Shown here: in pieces, positions 1 through 8,610 of the stretch | Numbering within the stretch: position 1 is the first letter of the stretch | Layout of the letters: every line of letters begins with the position of its first letter | Origin: Thalassospira alkalitolerans | GTDB lineage: Bacteria; Pseudomonadota; Alphaproteobacteria; Rhodospirillales; Thalassospiraceae | Assembly: GCF_002115745.1 (NCBI RefSeq) | Contig: NZ_JFKB01000005.1 | Span: forward strand, 1 to 64,000 | Direction of reading: 5' to 3' | Length of the DNA: 64,000 nt | Notes under the pieces: model-generated | What the model was told of the DNA's origin: nothing | What the model saw: only the letters and a program-made list of their open reading frames with translations | The model's database searches: none | Program-made: the position numbers and the translations under genes

Positions 1-2
1 CA

Positions 3-533
3 AGAGAAAAGATTGATGCCGGATATGCCAAACTTGGGGCGACTGGCACCACGCGTACGACAGGTGATGAGTGGGACGAAATCGGGTTCAAGGGTTTTGA
101 CCGCCAAACGCTTTATGCGATTTCCAGTAACGAAGGTGGTCTTTTCTCCGATTTGGAGGTTACGATCGCAAAATCTCAAGTTGGAGCCAGAATTTCGGAC
201 ATCATCAATACGACCGATCCCCTTCACCAAAATCCTGTCGCCGTGAACCGGGCGATTATCGAGTTTTACGACGCGGCAAGCGACGATGAAAAAGCGTCTT
301 TTGACTGGGCGGTTACGCGTGCTTCGGCGCAAAAATCATATGAGCTGAGCGGTGGGACAGAGAATCTTTCGACGGGCAATCCGATTATCGACAAGCTGAT
401 GCAGGCCTGGGATCAGGTAATTGCGCGCAACGGGAATTCAAACGATTTTGCGAATATGCCTGCCTATCGCGATGCTTTGATGGCGTGGTCGCAGGCGAAT
501 GACGGTGCGCGTCATATTGATGTGAGTGCGTGA
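3..533 (+). CDS. Hypothetical protein, 5' end outside the window
   Basis: The frame is open from the first bases of the window to a TGA at 531-533, giving 176 visible residues, so the true start lies upstream. An internal TTG at 153 could be mistaken for a start, but the same frame continues above it with ordinary codon use. The visible part is soluble and mildly acidic, with segments such as DAASDDEKASFDWA, and has no membrane span or catalytic motif that I recognise. It converges on the secreted-protein gene at 589-1056, and a hairpin lies between them. I cannot assign a function. The gene is real by coding style and length, but its family is unknown to me. Confidence 0.6.
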   Translation, partial: REKIDAGYAKLGATGTTRTTGDEWDEIGFKGFDRQTLYAISSNEGGLFSDLEVTIAKSQVGARISDIINTTDPLHQNPVAVNRAIIEFYDAASDDEKASFDWAVTRASAQKSYELSGGTENLSTGNPIIDKLMQAWDQVIARNGNSNDFANMPAYRDALMAWSQANDGARHIDVSA

Positions 534-535
534 CG

Positions 536-569
536 CCAAAGGCGCAGGTTTTTAAATCCGCGCCTTTGG
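536..569. terminator. Convergent hairpin between two hypothetical genes
   Basis: Ten-base arms CCAAAGGCGC (536-545) and GCGCCTTTGG (560-569) pair perfectly around a T/A-rich loop. The hairpin sits immediately after the stop of the forward gene and just before the end of the reverse gene, which suits a shared terminator. There is no clear T-run after either arm, so efficiency is uncertain. Confidence 0.5.
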
Positions 570-588
570 TCATATAAGCGAGATGAAG

Positions 589-1056
589 TTATTCGTCGAC
601 AGTGAGCGTTACGCTGAAGTCACCGTTCGATCCATCCGCAATGTCCCCGGTGTCTGAGACCGATGTAAAGGTGTAGGTGCAGTCTGCGCCGCCGCCTTTG
701 GTGATGTAAACCTGAGGGTAGTTCCAGCGAAAGACGCCGAGACTGAAGGTTGTAAGGCGAGAAACTTGGAAGCGGCAATAAGCGCTGGAGCCACTTTTCT
801 TATACTGGATGCTGCAGGCTTGGCTGCGTGGCTGTGTGCTCGTTAATGAAACGGTTCTTGATTGACCAGCAGGAATGTCCACAAAAGAAGCGCTGGTAGC
901 AGCGCATCCGGATGGCGAAGAGAAGTTGGCAAGTTCACTGAAGTCATTTTGGACAGTGACTGTTGCGGTTGGATTCGCAAGAGCACTGCCAATCCCCAAA
1001 ACCGAAACAGCTGCTGCTGCGACGAGTGTCTGGCAGGTCTTTTTCATGGAAAACAT
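589..1056 (-). CDS. Small secreted protein with four cysteines
   Basis: A 155-residue protein with a classic Sec signal peptide: a basic start (MFSMKKT), a hydrophobic core and an ALA-N cleavage site near residue 27. The mature part of about 125 residues is rich in Ser, Thr and Val, looks like an all-beta protein, and has four cysteines (in GCAAT, QACSI, AYCRF, ADCTY) that could form two disulfides. The first ATG has an AGGTG element a few bases upstream. I do not recognise the family. It is divergent from the MacB-type exporter starting at 1151, separated by fewer than 100 bp, so it may be the cargo or a periplasmic partner of that exporter. That link is inference from position only. Confidence 0.6.
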   Translation of the reverse strand: MFSMKKTCQTLVAAAAVSVLGIGSALANPTATVTVQNDFSELANFSSPSGCAATSASFVDIPAGQSRTVSLTSTQPRSQACSIQYKKSGSSAYCRFQVSRLTTFSLGVFRWNYPQVYITKGGGADCTYTFTSVSDTGDIADGSNGDFSVTLTVDE

Positions 1057-1095
1057 ATCATCACCTGTCTATTGATAGTTGAAAAAGCAACTCAA

Positions 1096-1105
1096 TGTGC
1101 GCACA
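1096..1105. promoter_or_regulatory. TGTGCGCACA palindrome in a divergent promoter region
   Basis: A perfect 10-bp palindrome lies in the 94-bp gap between the divergent secreted-protein gene and the exporter operon. A GTTG-N6-CAAC dyad sits just to its left (1078-1091). The position fits an operator serving both genes; no regulator is identified. Confidence 0.3.
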
Positions 1106-1150
1106 ATGGTAACTACAACTCTTAATTGAATTCATGTCAATTGAAAATAT

Positions 1151-1858
1151 ATGGATATTTTAAACGTTATACGGGTATTTAAACAGTATCATGAAGAAGG
1201 GCGCATTCTTCGTGTTTTGAAGGATGTTTCCCTGTCGGTCGGGCACGGAGAGTTCTGTGCGCTGACGGGAGTGAGTGGTTCAGGTAAAACGACACTGATG
1301 AATTTGATCGGTTTGTTGGATCGTCCGTCGGATGGCAAGATTTTGATAAACGGTACGGACACATCCGTTTTAAATGCGAATGCAACGTCGGAGATTCGCA
1401 GCAAAACTATTGGTTTTGTGTTCCAGTCTTTTCATTTGTTGCCGCACTATACTGCTTTGGACAATGTGGCGTTGCCGCTTGTTTATGCAGGTGTTGGGAA
1501 GAGGCAGAGACGCAGACGTGCTGAACGTTTGCTGTTTGAAGTCGGTTTGGCCGACAGGATGCACCATCATCCGGGGGAACTTTCAGGGGGGCAGTGCCAA
1601 AGGGTTGCAATTGCACGGGCTCTTGTCGGGAAACCGTCGCTTTTGTTGGCGGACGAACCAACTGGAAATCTGGACAGTCGGGCTGCTGGCGACGTCATGT
1701 CGATGCTTTTGCGCCTGAATAGTGCTCTTGGGCTTTCGGTCATCATTGTTACGCATGACCTGGCAATTGCTGGAAAATGTTCGCGCAGAATTGTCATGCG
1801 GGACGGTACCGTTTGCAATGATGAATCCTGTGAGTACCGCGATATGAAAAGCCTATGA
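1151..1858 (+). CDS. ABC exporter ATPase, MacB/LolD family
   Basis: A 235-residue free-standing nucleotide-binding subunit. Walker A is GVSGSGKTT (residues 40-48), followed by the signature ELSGGQCQRVAIARAL and Walker B LLLADEPTGNLDS, then the switch region VTHD. The DEPTGNLDS form and length are typical of the MacB/LolD/FtsE subfamily, which drives mechanotransmission by FtsX-fold permeases instead of ordinary solute flux. The start ATG has no obvious Shine-Dalgarno sequence. The gene overlaps the permease gene by four bases. In E. coli MacB the ATPase and permease are fused; here they are separate, as in Lol systems and many peptide exporters. Confidence 0.88.
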   Translation: MDILNVIRVFKQYHEEGRILRVLKDVSLSVGHGEFCALTGVSGSGKTTLMNLIGLLDRPSDGKILINGTDTSVLNANATSEIRSKTIGFVFQSFHLLPHYTALDNVALPLVYAGVGKRQRRRRAERLLFEVGLADRMHHHPGELSGGQCQRVAIARALVGKPSLLLADEPTGNLDSRAAGDVMSMLLRLNSALGLSVIIVTHDLAIAGKCSRRIVMRDGTVCNDESCEYRDMKSL

Positions 1859-3054
1859 GCAAGTCCGAGTGGACCGTTGGCCGTGAGGTGGCGCGCGAAG
1901 TTGCCGGGAACCTTAGATTGAGCCAAGGCAGAAGCCTTTTGGCCTTGATCGGCATTGTCATCGGCACAGCAGCGGTTATTACGATGCTTCATCTGGGGCA
2001 TAATGCGCGGGAAGCCGCGCTCCGCCAGTTCGAGATACTGGGAACGGATCAAGTGATGATGCAACCGGTATCAGGAAATAGCGATAAACCGCATGTTCCG
2101 TTGAATACTGTGGTCAAGATTCCGGAGCAAAATATCGGGATTGATGCAGTTGCGGCCGTTGTGCAGTACGGCACGTCCATCCGGTTTGGGCGGTCACAAA
2201 TTCAGGCCATCATTCTGGCGGCGACAGATAAAATATATACCATTGGCAAGGTTCATCTTTGGCAGGGGCGTCTGACATCTGATCTGGATGCGGCGAATTC
2301 ATTTGCCGTGATCGGTGCCGGGATTGCATCGGAAATGACAGCCTCATCCGGTCGTCCTGTCAGGATTGGAGACAAGATCAATGTCGGTTCCAGAGTTTTG
2401 ACAATTATCGGCATTCTTGGGGATGCAACGATTAGTCCGATCCTTGGTATTGATTTCAACCGGACCATTGTTCTGCCTTTTGCTGCGGCACGCAGGCTGT
2501 TGCCATCACCAAATATCAGCAATGTTGCAGCACTTCTTTCGCCCGGGGCGGATGACACGCAAACGGCCAAGGCCGTTACTGAATACTTCAGTCGACATAT
2601 GTCAGGCGGGATGATGCATGTCAGGACAGCGCGGCAACTGATTGAAAATATTGACAGGCAAATGGGGATTTATGCGGCATTGATTTTGGGGATCGGCGCG
2701 GTTTCTTTGGTCGTTGGAGGAGTCGGAATCATGAATGTCATGCTGATGAATGTCATGGAACGCCGACAGGAAATTGGGCTGCGTCTTGCGCTTGGTGCGC
2801 GTCGCGGGCATATCCGCCTGATGTTTCTATGTGAAGCCTTGATACTGGCGATTGCTGGAAGTGCGGGGGGAACTTTTCTGGGCTATCTGACGGGATGGGT
2901 GTTTGCAAGCGGGTCGGGATGGCGTTTCGAACCGGCACCGCTGACGTTACCTGTCGCGGTTGGAATGGCTCTTGTGGTTGGTCTTTTCTTTGGCATTTAT
3001 CCGGCGGTGTGTGCGGCCCGTCTTGACCCTGCGATTGCGCTTAGGGGCGAATGA
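1855..3054 (+). CDS. MacB/FtsX-type ABC permease
   Basis: A 399-residue inner-membrane subunit with the MacB layout: one membrane segment near the N terminus (about residues 29-50), a large periplasmic domain (about 50-270), and three C-terminal membrane segments. The region after the second segment contains VVGGVGIMNVMLMNVMERRQEIGLRLALGARR, shown here only to mark the FtsX signature in two parts (GGVGIMNVMLMNV and ERRQEIGLRLALGA). It would couple ATP hydrolysis by the upstream ATPase to conformational movement of a periplasmic adaptor and TolC-type duct. It overlaps both its neighbours by four bases, so translation is probably coupled. Confidence 0.85.
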   Translation: MSKSEWTVGREVAREVAGNLRLSQGRSLLALIGIVIGTAAVITMLHLGHNAREAALRQFEILGTDQVMMQPVSGNSDKPHVPLNTVVKIPEQNIGIDAVAAVVQYGTSIRFGRSQIQAIILAATDKIYTIGKVHLWQGRLTSDLDAANSFAVIGAGIASEMTASSGRPVRIGDKINVGSRVLTIIGILGDATISPILGIDFNRTIVLPFAAARRLLPSPNISNVAALLSPGADDTQTAKAVTEYFSRHMSGGMMHVRTARQLIENIDRQMGIYAALILGIGAVSLVVGGVGIMNVMLMNVMERRQEIGLRLALGARRGHIRLMFLCEALILAIAGSAGGTFLGYLTGWVFASGSGWRFEPAPLTLPVAVGMALVVGLFFGIYPAVCAARLDPAIALRGE

Positions 3055-4487
3055 TGCGGTGGATCTTGATTGTTTTAATATTGCTGCCGGTTCTATCAGG
3101 GACAGGGCGATGTGAAACACCGGGAGACAGTTTTGATGAATTGCAGTCTGGCGGAACGCCATTGACGTTGGCTGATGCTGTCTTTCTTGGCTTGCGAGAC
3201 AATCGAACGATAAAAAGTGCCTATATTGATCGTGTTGTTCAGAAATTTGATCTTCGTGTTGCAGAGGATCAATTCACCCCACAGTTCAGTATTTCCGGGG
3301 AGATTGCCCGCAATCGGATTGGAAATGTAACGAATACGGCGATTGATGTGTCCCCGGGCGTCACATTGGAAACCAGAACCGGCGCGACTTTCACTTTTGC
3401 ATGGAACAATTTGGTAGAGCTTGGTGACGGGAGCCGCAACTTGACATCGGCGCTGGAGGTCGGGGCGACACAGCCGCTTTTACGTGGAGCAGGTCGTGAT
3501 GTTGTTATGGCACCGCTGCGTCAGGCCCGTCTGGGAGAACAGGTTTATCAATTGCAATTGAAAGCGACGGTGGCGGAAACGGTTGCAAATATTATTTTTG
3601 CACATCGCGACCTGCTTCTTGCCCAAGAAGAGCTGAAACTTGCAAGAAATGCCGTCGTTCGTGCGGAGAATTTGCTGGATATCAATCGTACGCTCATCGC
3701 CTCCGGTCGAATGGCCGCAATGGATGCGGTTCAGACTGAGGCCGATCTGGAGAGCCAGAAGCTGAGAGTTCTCCAGGTCAGGCAGCAGCTCGAGACCGCC
3801 CGCTTTGCCCTTCTTGATCTGTTGGGGTTGGAGTTAGGGAGTCGTGTCACTGCGATTGAAGCGCCGACACCTCGAAAGGTTGATGGCGATATCGACGGAT
3901 TTATCCGTATCGCGTTGGCGAAACGACAAGATTATCTGGGGCAGCTTCTTGTCGTTGAGCAGAACCGACTTGGAATCGTTGTTGCCAAGAATGAACAGCT
4001 TTGGGACGTCTCGTTGTTTGGTCGCGGCAAGCTGGGGCGTGAATGGGTAAAAGATCGATCAAATGAAAACATTGCAGATGTGACGGGTGGATTACGATTT
4101 GCCATTCCGGTCAATGATTTGCCCAGACGTCAAAAATTGGTACAGGCCGATACCGGTTACAAGAGCGCGGAACTGCAATTGGCAATTATTCGTGCCGGTA
4201 TTGAAGCACAGGTTAGAAACAGTGCTTCGGAAATGGACCTTTTGTGGCGACAACTTTCGATTGCCAAGCGGTCACACGAGCTTGCAGCCGAGGCCGTTGA
4301 AATTGAAAAAATAAAACTGAATGCCGGTCGTTCCACGACTTTTCAAGTGCGGTTGCTTGAGGATAGTCTACGTACGAGCGAGATTCAGTTGCTTGCTGCA
4401 CGTATAGGGTATCTGAATGCTCAGACCAGATTTGATCTGTTACTGGGAACGACACTTGATACCTGGCAAATTATACTGAGTGATTGA
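3051..4487 (+). CDS. TolC-family outer-membrane efflux protein
   Basis: A 478-residue protein with a signal sequence (hydrophobic stretch at residues 4-17) and two related halves rich in long helices and coiled-coil heptads (for example QEELKLARNAVVRAENLLD and RSHELAAEAVEIEKIKLNA), as expected of the OEP/TolC fold. RCETP near residue 21 leaves open a lipoprotein signal, but a clean lipobox is absent. It would form the outer-membrane channel for the ABC exporter encoded by the same operon. A dedicated TolC inside a MacB-type operon means the system does not need to borrow a housekeeping TolC. Confidence 0.82.
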   Translation: MMRWILIVLILLPVLSGTGRCETPGDSFDELQSGGTPLTLADAVFLGLRDNRTIKSAYIDRVVQKFDLRVAEDQFTPQFSISGEIARNRIGNVTNTAIDVSPGVTLETRTGATFTFAWNNLVELGDGSRNLTSALEVGATQPLLRGAGRDVVMAPLRQARLGEQVYQLQLKATVAETVANIIFAHRDLLLAQEELKLARNAVVRAENLLDINRTLIASGRMAAMDAVQTEADLESQKLRVLQVRQQLETARFALLDLLGLELGSRVTAIEAPTPRKVDGDIDGFIRIALAKRQDYLGQLLVVEQNRLGIVVAKNEQLWDVSLFGRGKLGREWVKDRSNENIADVTGGLRFAIPVNDLPRRQKLVQADTGYKSAELQLAIIRAGIEAQVRNSASEMDLLWRQLSIAKRSHELAAEAVEIEKIKLNAGRSTTFQVRLLEDSLRTSEIQLLAARIGYLNAQTRFDLLLGTTLDTWQIILSD

Positions 4488-5883
4488 AACAGTGTTCATG
4501 CATTCTTCCGATCCTGAAAACATACAGAGTGAGCCGAAGTTGGGCCATTTGATGAGGCCTTTGAAAGAGCCCAGGTTATTGGGGGGCTTTGCGTCAACTC
4601 GTCGCAAATTTGTCTTTTTTCTGGCCTTGGGACTTTTGATTTTATGTTTGGTCGCGGGGGCCTGGTTTTTGCCATCGGGCGAACTGACGCAATCTTCGGC
4701 TTCTATGGCAAGGGGTGAAGAATGGATGAGGGTTAATCCTCAGGCAAAAACGTTGCAACTTGATATCGAAGGAACGATTTCTGCCGGAAAATCCCTTGTA
4801 ATTGCTGGGCCATTCGATGGGGTGATACAGGAAAGCCTTGTAAGGATGGGGGATCAGGTCGATACTGGTGATGTTCTTCTGGTAATGGATACGACGGAAA
4901 TCATGCGCAGTTACAGAGATGCGCAGTCCGCTTTCCTGAAGGCATCAATGGCCGTTGATGTTCTGAAAAACTGGGGCGTCAGTCCAAAAGTTATGCGCGC
5001 CAAGCGGGCTTTGGAAACAACGGAGGCTTCGCTTGCCTCGCTGGAACAGCAGGTTGTTGAGCTTAAAAGACTGCTCGATTTGGGCATTATCCCGCGCAAT
5101 GAATATGAAGGTATTGTTGATAGACGCAATTCGGAGCGTGATGCGGTTAAAGGCGCAAGGGAGGAGCTGGAAGTCATCATGGCGCAGGGAGATGAAGAGG
5201 GTCGGTTCCTTGCACAGCTTGAGCTTGATAACGCAGAAGCCACTCTTCAGGATCTTGATCGCCAATTGGCAAATACAACGGTTACAGCCGAATTTTCAGG
5301 TATTGTGGTGCGTCCGCCAGTTGAGGAGGATGCGCGTTTACCGGTTTCTTTGGATGCGGGAACGCATGTTCATAAGGGAACCGCGCTGTTCTCAATTGCG
5401 GATACGAGCCGTTTTGTTGTAACCGGGACAGTAGACGAAATTGATGTCAATCGCGTCAGGCCGGGACAGCGGGTCATTATTACAAGTGATGTTTTCCCCG
5501 GGCGGGAAATCAGTGGAGAAATCATCAGCGTCAGTGCTGAGGCAAGCTTGAACCAAAATGGTGCTCGCATGCCGTCGTTCGAGGTTGTTTCAGTCTTTTC
5601 AGTTGACGATGAAAATTTGCACAAAGCTATTCGTATCGGCATGTCGGCACGTATGACGATTGAAACTTATACAAACCCAGAAACGATTATTATTTTGCCT
5701 TCTGCTGTGATCGAAACTGTCGACGGTTATCAGGCCCGGATCCGGCGAGATGGGCAAATCATGATGGTTGACATTGAGTTGGGAAACTCATTTCCATCTG
5801 GTGTGGAAGTGCTTTCGGGATTGCGTCGTGGTGATGAGGTGCAGCTTTCGCAGATTAATCACGAAAATACGCCAATGCCGTAA
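4480..5883 (+). CDS. Periplasmic adaptor (HlyD/MacA-like membrane fusion protein)
   Basis: A 467-residue membrane fusion protein. There is a cytoplasmic N-terminal tail, one membrane segment (about residues 43-62, FFLALGLLILCLVAGAWF), a lipoyl-like half (GPFDGVIQESLVRMGDQVDTGDVLL), an alpha-helical hairpin (about 140-250), the second lipoyl half (TTVTAEFSGIVVRPP) and C-terminal beta domains. The frame opens with GTG at 4480 overlapping the end of the TolC gene; GTG 4492 and ATG 4498 are alternative starts with no better ribosome site. The gene completes a four-gene ATPase-permease-TolC-adaptor operon with coupled overlaps. Confidence 0.82.
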   Translation: MIETVFMHSSDPENIQSEPKLGHLMRPLKEPRLLGGFASTRRKFVFFLALGLLILCLVAGAWFLPSGELTQSSASMARGEEWMRVNPQAKTLQLDIEGTISAGKSLVIAGPFDGVIQESLVRMGDQVDTGDVLLVMDTTEIMRSYRDAQSAFLKASMAVDVLKNWGVSPKVMRAKRALETTEASLASLEQQVVELKRLLDLGIIPRNEYEGIVDRRNSERDAVKGAREELEVIMAQGDEEGRFLAQLELDNAEATLQDLDRQLANTTVTAEFSGIVVRPPVEEDARLPVSLDAGTHVHKGTALFSIADTSRFVVTGTVDEIDVNRVRPGQRVIITSDVFPGREISGEIISVSAEASLNQNGARMPSFEVVSVFSVDDENLHKAIRIGMSARMTIETYTNPETIIILPSAVIETVDGYQARIRRDGQIMMVDIELGNSFPSGVEVLSGLRRGDEVQLSQINHENTPMP

Positions 5884-5919
5884 AAAAGGACAATCCTATA
5901 GCGGGATCATCCCTTTTTA
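5881..5919. terminator. Probable terminator after the exporter operon
   Basis: An A-rich left arm (AAAAAAGGA) and a T-rich right arm (CCCTTTTTAG) flank a short imperfect stem between the convergent exporter operon and importer operon. Pairing needs a bulge, so the call is tentative. Confidence 0.4.
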
Positions 5920-5936
5920 GATGTTATTCCGGGCGA

Positions 5937-6731
5937 TCACGCCAGAACGGGTTCTGGCGTATCGGCGCGGATTGATTCGTCATGCATCAGCGACAGGATG
6001 GTCTTTTTGTAAGCCATGAATTCCGGCGAGGTCAGGGTCGTGATGCCGCGTGGGCGGGGGATATCAATCGCGAGCGATTGTTTGATTTTGCCGGGGCGGG
6101 CGGTCATGACGTGGACTTCATCGCCAAGGAAAATTGCCTCGTCAATATCATGGGTGATGAACAGCACGGTTTTGCGGCGGCTTTGCCAGACGTCGAGCAA
6201 CAGTTCCTGCATCAATTGGCGGGTTTGGCTATCAAGTGCGCCGAACGGTTCATCCATCAAAAGAATGCGCGGGTCGTTGGCAAGTGCGCGGGCAAGGGCG
6301 ACACGTTGGCGCATACCGCCCGAGAGTTCCTTGGGATAGGAATTTTCAAAGCCGGTCAGGTGAACCGCCCGGATCAGGTCATCGGCGATGTCTTCGCATT
6401 CGGATTTCGGCAGTTTTTTAAGCTGCGGGCCAAACATGATGTTCTGGCGCACGGTCAACCAGGGAAACAGGGTGTAGCTTTGAAACACCATGCCGCGATC
6501 AGCCGAGGGCCCGGAAATTGGTTGGCCGTCAAGTTCCATGCGGCCAGCGGTCGGGACTTCGAGCCCGGCGACCAAGCGCAGAAGCGTTGATTTGCCACAG
6601 CCCGACGGGCCGACAATCACCGAAAAAGTATCGTTGGCGACGGTGAGCGAGACATCATCAAGGGCGAGAACCGGCGGTTTTCCCTTTGGCTCGAACCGGA
6701 CGGTGATGTCGTTAAGGGTGAGCATGCTCAT
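5937..6731 (-). CDS. ABC importer ATPase, SsuB/TauB-like
   Basis: A 264-residue ATPase with Walker A GPSGCGKST, signature LSGGMRQRVALARAL, Walker B LLMDEPFGALD and switch FITHDIDEA. The LSGGMRQR and DEPFGALD forms mark the nitrate/sulfonate/taurine (SsuB/TauB/NrtD) subfamily. The ATG at 6731 has AGGATAT upstream; a second in-frame ATG follows two codons later. It is the last gene of a four-gene reverse unit (hydrolase, binding protein, permease, ATPase) and is ten bases downstream of the permease. The substrate cannot be read from this subunit. Confidence 0.88.
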   Translation of the reverse strand: MSMLTLNDITVRFEPKGKPPVLALDDVSLTVANDTFSVIVGPSGCGKSTLLRLVAGLEVPTAGRMELDGQPISGPSADRGMVFQSYTLFPWLTVRQNIMFGPQLKKLPKSECEDIADDLIRAVHLTGFENSYPKELSGGMRQRVALARALANDPRILLMDEPFGALDSQTRQLMQELLLDVWQSRRKTVLFITHDIDEAIFLGDEVHVMTARPGKIKQSLAIDIPRPRGITTLTSPEFMAYKKTILSLMHDESIRADTPEPVLA

Positions 6732-6741
6732 GATAATATCC

Positions 6742-7536
6742 TCAGAAATCCGCAGACCAAGGCAGCAGCTTTTTGCGCAATACCTTGAATATGAAATCGG
6801 TGATCAGGCCCAGAATGCCGATGGTGAAGACACCCAGCAAAATCACATCGGTGAACAGCCCGCGCATGGCATTGAGGATCATATAGCCAAGGCCGGTATC
6901 GGCCGCGACGAGTTCGGCGACGACAAGATATGTCCAAGCCCAGCCCATGGTGACGCGCAGGTTATCCATCACGCCGGGCATGCAAGCAGGCACCAGAATG
7001 CGAAGGGCCACCTGTTTGCGATTGGCACCCAATGTATAGGCGCAATCAATCAAATCCTTGGAAACCCGAGCCGAGACATCGGAAATCAGGATCAGTTGCT
7101 GGAAAAAGGTGCCGAGGAAAATCACCATGATTTTCTGTTCGATGCCGATCCCGACCCAAAGGATCAGAAGCGGGATCAGGGCGGAAACCGGGATATAGCG
7201 CATGAAGCCGGTTAGCGGTTCGACCAATGCCTGAACCGCGCGGAAGCTGCCCATCAGAATGCCGATGGGAACCGCAAAGATCGAGGCCAGGATAAAGCCC
7301 GACAGAATGACCGACAGGCTGGCCCAGATATGGTGAAACAGCGACAGATTGCCGATGCGTTTGATACCCGCAGCCACCACTTCATGCGGGGCGGCAAGGA
7401 AGTCTTTTGGCGTGATACCGCCATAGGTGAGCAAGCACCAAAGACCGAGGACAAGAGAAACCGAGCAGAGCGATAATCCGATAAAGGCGGATTTCGGTAT
7501 TTCGGTCTTGGGCGAAAACAGGGATCTGGTCCACAT
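6742..7536 (-). CDS. ABC importer permease, SsuC-like
   Basis: A 264-residue inner-membrane protein with six predicted membrane segments and the binding-protein-dependent transport EAA-type loop around DCAYTLGANRKQVALRILVPACMPG. This is typical of SsuC/TauC permeases, which work as homodimers. The start ATG is preceded by GGAG at a good distance. It lies between the binding-protein and ATPase genes with short gaps, so the three make a complete importer. Confidence 0.87.
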   Translation of the reverse strand: MWTRSLFSPKTEIPKSAFIGLSLCSVSLVLGLWCLLTYGGITPKDFLAAPHEVVAAGIKRIGNLSLFHHIWASLSVILSGFILASIFAVPIGILMGSFRAVQALVEPLTGFMRYIPVSALIPLLILWVGIGIEQKIMVIFLGTFFQQLILISDVSARVSKDLIDCAYTLGANRKQVALRILVPACMPGVMDNLRVTMGWAWTYLVVAELVAADTGLGYMILNAMRGLFTDVILLGVFTIGILGLITDFIFKVLRKKLLPWSADF

Positions 7537-7571
7537 GGTGCTTGCTCCGCAGCGCTTATTATTTTGGTGGC

Positions 7572-8552
7572 TTATTTCGCGATATCAGCCGCGATCAGGC
7601 TTGCCGGATCGGCATCAATGGTAAACAGGCCGCCTTCTTCGCCAAGGGATTTGGCGTTTTTGATGGTGCCGAGAATACCGTCTGCATTGGCCGGGTCCAT
7701 AAAGGTCTTGTTCATCGCATCGTCATAGAAAACGATACCGGCACGGGTTTCGGCAAAGACAGCCGGGTCTTCAAGCCAGCCGCCAACGCCTTTGGCCATG
7801 ATTTCATCAGCTTCGGCTTCGTTGGCCTTTTGCCATGCGATGGCTTTGGACCATGCGCGATACAGGCCTTCCATGGCCGGGCGATTTTTTTCCAGCATGT
7901 CGTTGGTGGTGACCATGATATCGGTGATCAGGCCCGGTGTGGTCGAGCTATCGACCAGAAGATGACCATGATCGGTTGCCTTGCCACGCGTCAGCCAAGG
8001 TTCCCATGTGACAGCGGCATCAACCTTTTTCGCAACAAAGGCCGCCCCGGCATCACCGGCTGACATATTCATTGAGTTAACATCGGAAAGCTTCATGCCG
8101 GCATTTTTCAAAAGCACGCTTAGGAAAAACTGCGATACGGAACCTTCGGTATAGGCAATCGATTTGCCTTTGAGGTCGGCAATGGTTTTGATGTCCTTGC
8201 CCGTCACAATGCCATCGCCGCCGCGTGAATCATCAAGTGCGAACAGATAGGAAAGCGGGTGTTCGGGGCTATAAAATGCCAGAACGGTATCAATCGTGGT
8301 GACGGCAACATCAATCCGGCCTGCGGCCAGGGCGGGCATACGGGTTTTGACGTCTTCCATGATCACAAGATCAACATCAAGGCCTTCGTCTTTGAAAAAA
8401 TCCTTGTCGCGTGCGATGTAAAGCGGGCCATAACCAACCCATGTCGAATGGGCGATGGTCAGTTTTTCGTTGGCCGATGCCGGGGTGGTTGCGCCGAAAA
8501 CGGCACCAAGTGCCATTGCCGAAAGGCAAAGCCCCTTAAACAGATGTTTCAT
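7572..8552 (-). CDS. Periplasmic binding protein, NMT1/SsuA-like
   Basis: A 326-residue type 2 periplasmic binding protein. A Sec signal peptide (MKHLFKG, hydrophobic core, cleavage near PASA-NEK) is followed by the NMT1/SsuA pattern: TIAHSTWVGYGPLYIARDKDFFKDEGLDV, given here as STWVGYGPLYIARDKDFF, and later DAAVTWEPWL. The WVGYGPLYIA region lines the ligand pocket in this family. A GGAG-type ribosome site precedes the ATG. Its position directly after a guanidino-type hydrolase gene suggests a nitrogen-rich cationic ligand, but NMT1-like proteins bind very different compounds, so this is a guess. Confidence 0.84.
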   Translation of the reverse strand: MKHLFKGLCLSAMALGAVFGATTPASANEKLTIAHSTWVGYGPLYIARDKDFFKDEGLDVDLVIMEDVKTRMPALAAGRIDVAVTTIDTVLAFYSPEHPLSYLFALDDSRGGDGIVTGKDIKTIADLKGKSIAYTEGSVSQFFLSVLLKNAGMKLSDVNSMNMSAGDAGAAFVAKKVDAAVTWEPWLTRGKATDHGHLLVDSSTTPGLITDIMVTTNDMLEKNRPAMEGLYRAWSKAIAWQKANEAEADEIMAKGVGGWLEDPAVFAETRAGIVFYDDAMNKTFMDPANADGILGTIKNAKSLGEEGGLFTIDADPASLIAADIAK

Positions 8553-8610
8553 TTCAAGTCTCCGCTGTGAAGGTCACTGATGAAGTGGTTTTTTGGGATT
8601 GTTATTGACG

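Noticed and set aside
1374-1718. Forward and reverse frames overlapping the MacB-type ATPase gene
   Set aside because: They are in alternative frames of a gene with complete ABC motifs.
6490-7215. 241-codon forward frame opposite the SsuB/SsuC-like genes
   Set aside because: It crosses the boundary of two convincing reverse genes; the composition is that of a complementary frame.
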